Shown here: positions 5,814-7,438 of the stretch, in pieces | Layout of the letters: the number at the start of each line of letters is the position of its first letter | Position numbering within the stretch: the stretch's first letter is position 1 | Source of the DNA: Gp6-AA40 sp050742535 | GTDB taxonomy: Bacteria > Acidobacteriota > Vicinamibacteria > Vicinamibacterales > UBA2999 | Assembly (NCBI GenBank): GCA_050742535.1 | Contig: JBOGIQ010000308.1 | Location: forward strand, 1 to 7,438 | Length of the DNA stretch: 7,438 nucleotides | Direction: 5' to 3' | Program-made: the position numbers and the translations under genes | The notes under the pieces: model-generated | The model's database searches: none | The model's input: the letters and a program-made list of their open reading frames with translations, nothing else | What the model was told of the DNA's origin: nothing

Positions 5814-7367
5814 GTGGGCTTCTCGATGAGGTTCTGGATCTCCCGGCTTGTCGTCACTGTTTCGCTCGTGCTTGGCACAGCGCCGGCCTTTGCGCAGGAC
5901 CTGCGGCTGGCGACGGCGGCCGCCAATCGCGACACGGCTGCCGTACGCGCGCTGCTGGCCCAGAAGGTCGACATGAATGCCCCGGACGCGCAGGGCACGC
6001 CCGCGCTCCATTGGGCCATCCGCGTCGACGACATCGACCTTGTCCGGTTGCTGCTGTCGGCCGGGGCCGACGCCACACTCGCGAACCGCTACGGGTTGAC
6101 CCCGCTCACGCTGGCCGTCACCGGCGGCAATCCGGCAATGATCCGCCTGATGCTGGAGGCCGGCGCGGACCCGAATGCCGTGGACCCGGCTGCCGAGACG
6201 ATGCTGATGATTGCGGCGCGTGTGGGCGTTGCGGACGCCGTGCGTGCGCTCCTCGATCGCGGCGCCGTCGTCGACGCCCGCGACAAGACCTATCAGCAGA
6301 CGGCGCTGATGGTCGCCGTCCGCGAGAATCATCAGGCGATCATCCAGATGCTGATCGAGCGCGGCGCCGACGTGAACGCGAAGACGCGCACCGGCAATAC
6401 GCCGAATTGGGTACTGCCCAATTCCGTGCCCGGCTTCGGCCACGGCATCGGCATCGTCCGCGGCGGCCTGCCGCCGCGGGGATCGCGCCAGCCGATTCCA
6501 GGCTCGCTGTCGCCGCTGCTCTACGCCGCTCGTGACGGCCGGCTCGAGGCGGCGAAACTGCTCCTGGCGAACAAGGCGGAGGTCGATCAGACCGACGCGA
6601 ACGGGATCACGCCGCTGATCATGGCGATCGTGAACAACCGCGTTGCGGTGGCGAAGTTCCTGCTCGAACAGGGCGCGGATATTCACGCCACCGACTGGTA
6701 CGGACGGACGCCGCTCTGGGCGGCCGTCGAGACGCGCAACATGGACGTGGACAACGCCACGTTCGTCAACAGCATCGAGCGCGCGCCGATGCTCGAGGTG
6801 ATCAGGACGCTGCTCGAGCGCGGCGCGAAGGTCAACGTGCGCATGAAGGAGGTGCCGCCCATCCGGCGTGCATTCCTCCGCGTGACCGGCTCGCTCGAGT
6901 GGGTGGATTTCACCGGGCAGACGCCGTTCCTGACCGCGTCGCGTGCGGCCGATCTCACGCTGATGCGCCTTCTGCTGAAATACGGAGCCGACCCGAACAT
7001 CGGCACCTTCGAGGGGACGACGCCGCTGATGGCGGCCGCCGGCGTCAACTGGGTGTACGACCAGACATTCGACGAAGGTCCTGCCGCCCGTCTCGAAGCG
7101 GTCAAGCTCTGTCACGAGCTCGGCAACGACGTGAACGCGGTGAACTCGATGGGTCTGACTGCGGCGATGGGCGCCGCCAATCGGGGCTCGGACGACATCA
7201 TCAAATTCCTCGTCGAGAAGGGCGCGAAGCTGGATCTGAAGGACAAGGAAGGACGTACCGCGCTCTCGTGGGCCGAGGGTGTATTCCTCGCCACTCATCC
7301 GGCGAAGCCGAAGCCGAGCTCGATGGCGCTGATCAAGAGCCTGATGGGCCCCTCGGCCGCACCGTAA
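5814..7367 (+). CDS. Exported ankyrin-repeat protein, about eleven repeats
   Basis: A 517-residue protein. The signal peptide ends at AFA|Q (27/28), so it is periplasmic or secreted. About eleven ankyrin repeats follow, each with the family pattern G-x-TPL-x-x-A and hydrophobic-LL-x-x-GA-D/x-V-N/D (for example 60-92, 94-125, 162-193, 264-296, 447-479). The regular array is broken three times: by a Gly/Pro-rich insert (194-229), by a longer helix-loop insert within the repeat at 297-345, and by a segment with a short strand-like stretch (346-366). Ankyrin stacks bind other proteins; no catalytic motif is seen. A GTG start at 5814 has GAAGGG (5800-5805) eight bases upstream. The in-frame ATG at 5826 has no clear ribosome site but keeps the full signal peptide, so either is possible. 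TAAAAT at 5806-5811 could be a -10 box, in which case the ATG form would have a very short leader. The gene is divergent from the haem/propeller gene; its partner is unknown. Confidence 0.88.
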   Translation: MGFSMRFWISRLVVTVSLVLGTAPAFAQDLRLATAAANRDTAAVRALLAQKVDMNAPDAQGTPALHWAIRVDDIDLVRLLLSAGADATLANRYGLTPLTLAVTGGNPAMIRLMLEAGADPNAVDPAAETMLMIAARVGVADAVRALLDRGAVVDARDKTYQQTALMVAVRENHQAIIQMLIERGADVNAKTRTGNTPNWVLPNSVPGFGHGIGIVRGGLPPRGSRQPIPGSLSPLLYAARDGRLEAAKLLLANKAEVDQTDANGITPLIMAIVNNRVAVAKFLLEQGADIHATDWYGRTPLWAAVETRNMDVDNATFVNSIERAPMLEVIRTLLERGAKVNVRMKEVPPIRRAFLRVTGSLEWVDFTGQTPFLTASRAADLTLMRLLLKYGADPNIGTFEGTTPLMAAAGVNWVYDQTFDEGPAARLEAVKLCHELGNDVNAVNSMGLTAAMGAANRGSDDIIKFLVEKGAKLDLKDKEGRTALSWAEGVFLATHPAKPKPSSMALIKSLMGPSAAP

Positions 7368-7369
7368 TC

Positions 7370-7438
7370 ATGTACAAGGTTCTTCCACTCGTTCTGATCT
7401 GGACTATTGCCGTGGGGCGCGCCTTGTCAGGCGCGCCC
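7370..7438 (+). CDS. Possible N-terminus of a further exported protein (partial, doubtful)
   Basis: An ATG two bases after the ankyrin stop opens a frame of 23 codons that reaches the right edge. It begins MYKVLPLVLIWTIAVGRA, with one Lys followed by a hydrophobic stretch like a signal peptide or anchor, and tight spacing would fit translational coupling. Against it, no ribosome binding site is visible and the last 24 bases form a strong hairpin that could equally be the terminator of the ankyrin gene. The family cannot be judged from this length. Confidence 0.35.
   Translation, partial: MYKVLPLVLIWTIAVGRALSGAP
7415..7438 (+). terminator. GC-rich hairpin at the right edge, possible terminator
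   Basis: GGGCGCGCC (7415-7423) and GGCGCGCCC (7430-7438) form a perfect 9-bp stem around the loop TTGTCA, 47 bases after the ankyrin stop codon. Each arm contains the self-complementary octamer GGCGCGCC. Whether a T-run follows cannot be seen because the window ends at the last base of the stem. It may be a terminator, a dispersed repeat, or coding sequence of the next gene. Confidence 0.4.

Noticed and set aside
5655..7298. A 547-residue open frame on the minus strand opposite the ankyrin gene
   Set aside because: It is the Arg/His/Val-rich shadow of the ankyrin repeats; the plus-strand reading has a signal peptide and eleven recognisable repeats.

Overview
The window is GC-rich bacterial DNA, gene-dense and entirely protein-coding apart from short gaps; the longest gene-free stretch is about 155 bases. 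No rRNA, tRNA, CRISPR array, transposase or phage gene was seen. The content suggests an environmental Acidobacteriota genome, most likely class Vicinamibacteria: large exported beta-propeller and ankyrin proteins, secreted TonB C-terminal-domain proteins, a carboxypeptidase-regulatory-like/haem protein, signal peptides cleaved before Gln, and small intergenic palindromes. That assignment is inference from gene style, not from a marker gene.

Left part (1-1546): a minus-strand gene starts at 51 and leaves the window. A divergent region (52-138) separates it from a plus-strand pair: an exported six-bladed NHL propeller resembling peptidylglycine alpha-amidating lyase (139-1101) and a cytoplasmic VOC/bleomycin-resistance-like protein (1136-1546). 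A small hairpin lies between the two.

Middle part (1563-5658, minus strand): three genes probably form one transcription unit read right to left. The first, at 5658-3382, encodes a 758-residue exported protein with an N-terminal anchor or signal, a carboxypeptidase-regulatory-like beta-sandwich, one CxxCH haem site and a C-terminal propeller. Two paralogous exported proteins follow (3246-2419 and 2375-1563). Each ends in a TonB C-terminal domain and carries a second, degenerate copy of the same fold in its N-terminal half. Between the first gene and the tonB-like pair lie a nested hairpin and an 8/9-base tandem repeat that contains the stop codon of the first gene.

Right part (5659-7438): a divergent region holds a plausible promoter for the minus-strand unit and a GGGGT/ACCCC palindrome in its leader. 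It is followed by a plus-strand gene for an exported protein of about eleven ankyrin repeats (5814-7367). The window ends in a GC-rich 9-bp hairpin that also lies inside a short open frame starting at 7370.

The shared theme is the cell envelope. Five of the six complete genes encode exported proteins, and in all five the predicted signal-peptidase site is Ala|Gln, so the mature proteins would begin with Gln. No known named pathway is evident. The best candidate for something undescribed is the minus-strand unit that joins a haem/propeller protein to two bi-lobed, secreted TonB-fold proteins.
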